In this document: in pieces, positions 5,355 to 5,739 of the stretch
Layout of the letters: the number at the start of each line of letters is the position of its first letter
How positions within the stretch are numbered: position 1 is the first letter of the stretch
Source of the DNA: Acidobacteria bacterium CG_4_9_14_3_um_filter_49_7
GTDB taxonomy: Bacteria > Acidobacteriota > Holophagae > Thermotomaculales > Thermotomaculaceae
NCBI GenBank assembly: GCA_002789615.1
Contig: PFTO01000207.1
Location: 1-5,739 of the forward strand
Direction: 5' to 3'
Length of the DNA: 5,739 bases
Program-made: the position numbers and the translations under genes
The notes under the pieces: model-generated
Told to the model about the DNA's origin: nothing
The model's database searches: none
The model's input: the letters and a program-made list of their open reading frames with translations, nothing else

Positions 5355-5739
5355 TTGAGAGTCGTAATATTTACAGTTGTTGTTACAATTCTTGCAGTTG
5401 CATACGGGGCCGCGAACTTTCTCGTAATCAGCAGGGTGGCATTGGCACTTCCGGCAGGGGTTGTCCGCAAGACGACGGTCTTTGTTATGGTGACCCTGGC
5501 TTTGGCCTACATTGTGGGACGAATCCTTGAAAAATATCTTCCCCACTTTGTGGTTTCGCCGCTGATATGGGGCGGGTCCATCTGGTTTGCCGTTCTGACT
5601 TATCTCTTTTTCTTTATCGTATTCAGTGACGTTCTTTTGAAGCTGGCCGGACTGGCAGGGATGGGAGCCGATCTCCGGAGTACACTGGAGGCTGCTGTGC
5701 CGGGGTGCGCAATTGTTGTAGCAACAGTGACAACGGTGT
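5355..5739 (+). CDS. Probable membrane-anchored metallophosphoesterase, N-terminal part (partial)
   Basis: The frame from TTG at 5355 stays open to the right edge, giving 128 codons and one extra base. The visible protein is almost entirely membrane sequence: helices near residues 3-24, 38-57 and 66-97, and the start of a fourth near 112-128. The order of features, a first helix followed by a short R-x-x-L-A-L-P stretch, then YIVGRILEKYLP (52-63) and a GGSIWFAVLTYLFFFIVFSD block (about 71-90), resembles the membrane N-terminus of calcineurin-like metallophosphoesterases of the YkuE/YaeI kind, whose catalytic domain would follow outside the window. No metal-binding motif (D-x-H, G-D, G-N-H-[DE]) is yet visible, so the enzyme name rests on the membrane pattern alone; an unrelated membrane protein is possible. 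Transcribed away from the ABC operon. An antisense frame with many Cys codons covers its first part but is not credible. Confidence 0.65.
   Translation, partial: MRVVIFTVVVTILAVAYGAANFLVISRVALALPAGVVRKTTVFVMVTLALAYIVGRILEKYLPHFVVSPLIWGGSIWFAVLTYLFFFIVFSDVLLKLAGLAGMGADLRSTLEAAVPGCAIVVATVTTV

Noticed and set aside
5295..5546. Cys-rich 83-codon minus-strand frame resembling a metal-binding protein
   Set aside because: The Cys codons are the complement of Ala GCA and similar codons in the rightward membrane gene. The frame also crosses a repeat and lacks a convincing ribosome site.

Overview
This 5.7 kb window is bacterial chromosomal DNA of roughly balanced base composition. Genes are closely packed, have clear Shine-Dalgarno sites, and at least two probably start with TTG. 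Nothing seen fixes the taxon. The purine deaminase and DrrA/NatA-type exporter families occur in many phyla, so no lineage is named.

Layout from left to right: (1) Positions 1-132, minus strand: the first 44 codons of a small, highly charged unrecognised gene that runs off the left edge. (2) 149-1516, minus: a complete amidohydrolase of the 8-oxoguanine deaminase type. Its start is placed at a TTG codon behind a good ribosome site, not at the ATG of the much longer open frame reaching 1795. (3) 1517-1837: a 321-base stretch judged noncoding. It holds a probable extended -10 promoter, a degenerate hexanucleotide tandem repeat, a small dyad, a hairpin and one copy of a 26-base direct repeat. 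(4) 1838-5124, minus: a compact three-gene ABC-2 operon in the order ATPase, permease 1, permease 2, with gaps of 1 and 7 bases. (5) 5125-5354: a divergent intergenic region with a sigma70-like promoter for the ABC operon and the second copy of the 26-base repeat. (6) 5355-5739, plus: the N-terminal membrane part of a probable membrane-anchored metallophosphoesterase, starting at TTG and running off the right edge.

The three ABC genes should form one exporter: one ATPase type plus two related but distinct permeases, each with one helix, a large extracytoplasmic domain and about five helices. The substrate cannot be read from the sequence. The deaminase and the small gene after it (16 bases apart) are probably co-transcribed. 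The deaminase would turn 8-oxoguanine, or a related purine or pterin, into its deaminated product. No functional link between the deaminase and the exporter is evident.

No CRISPR array, transposase, phage gene, tRNA or rRNA was seen. The least explained signal is the pair of 26-base imperfect direct repeats (23 of 26 identical) that bracket the whole ABC operon. Each copy contains two CTYAACC heptamers 17 bases apart.
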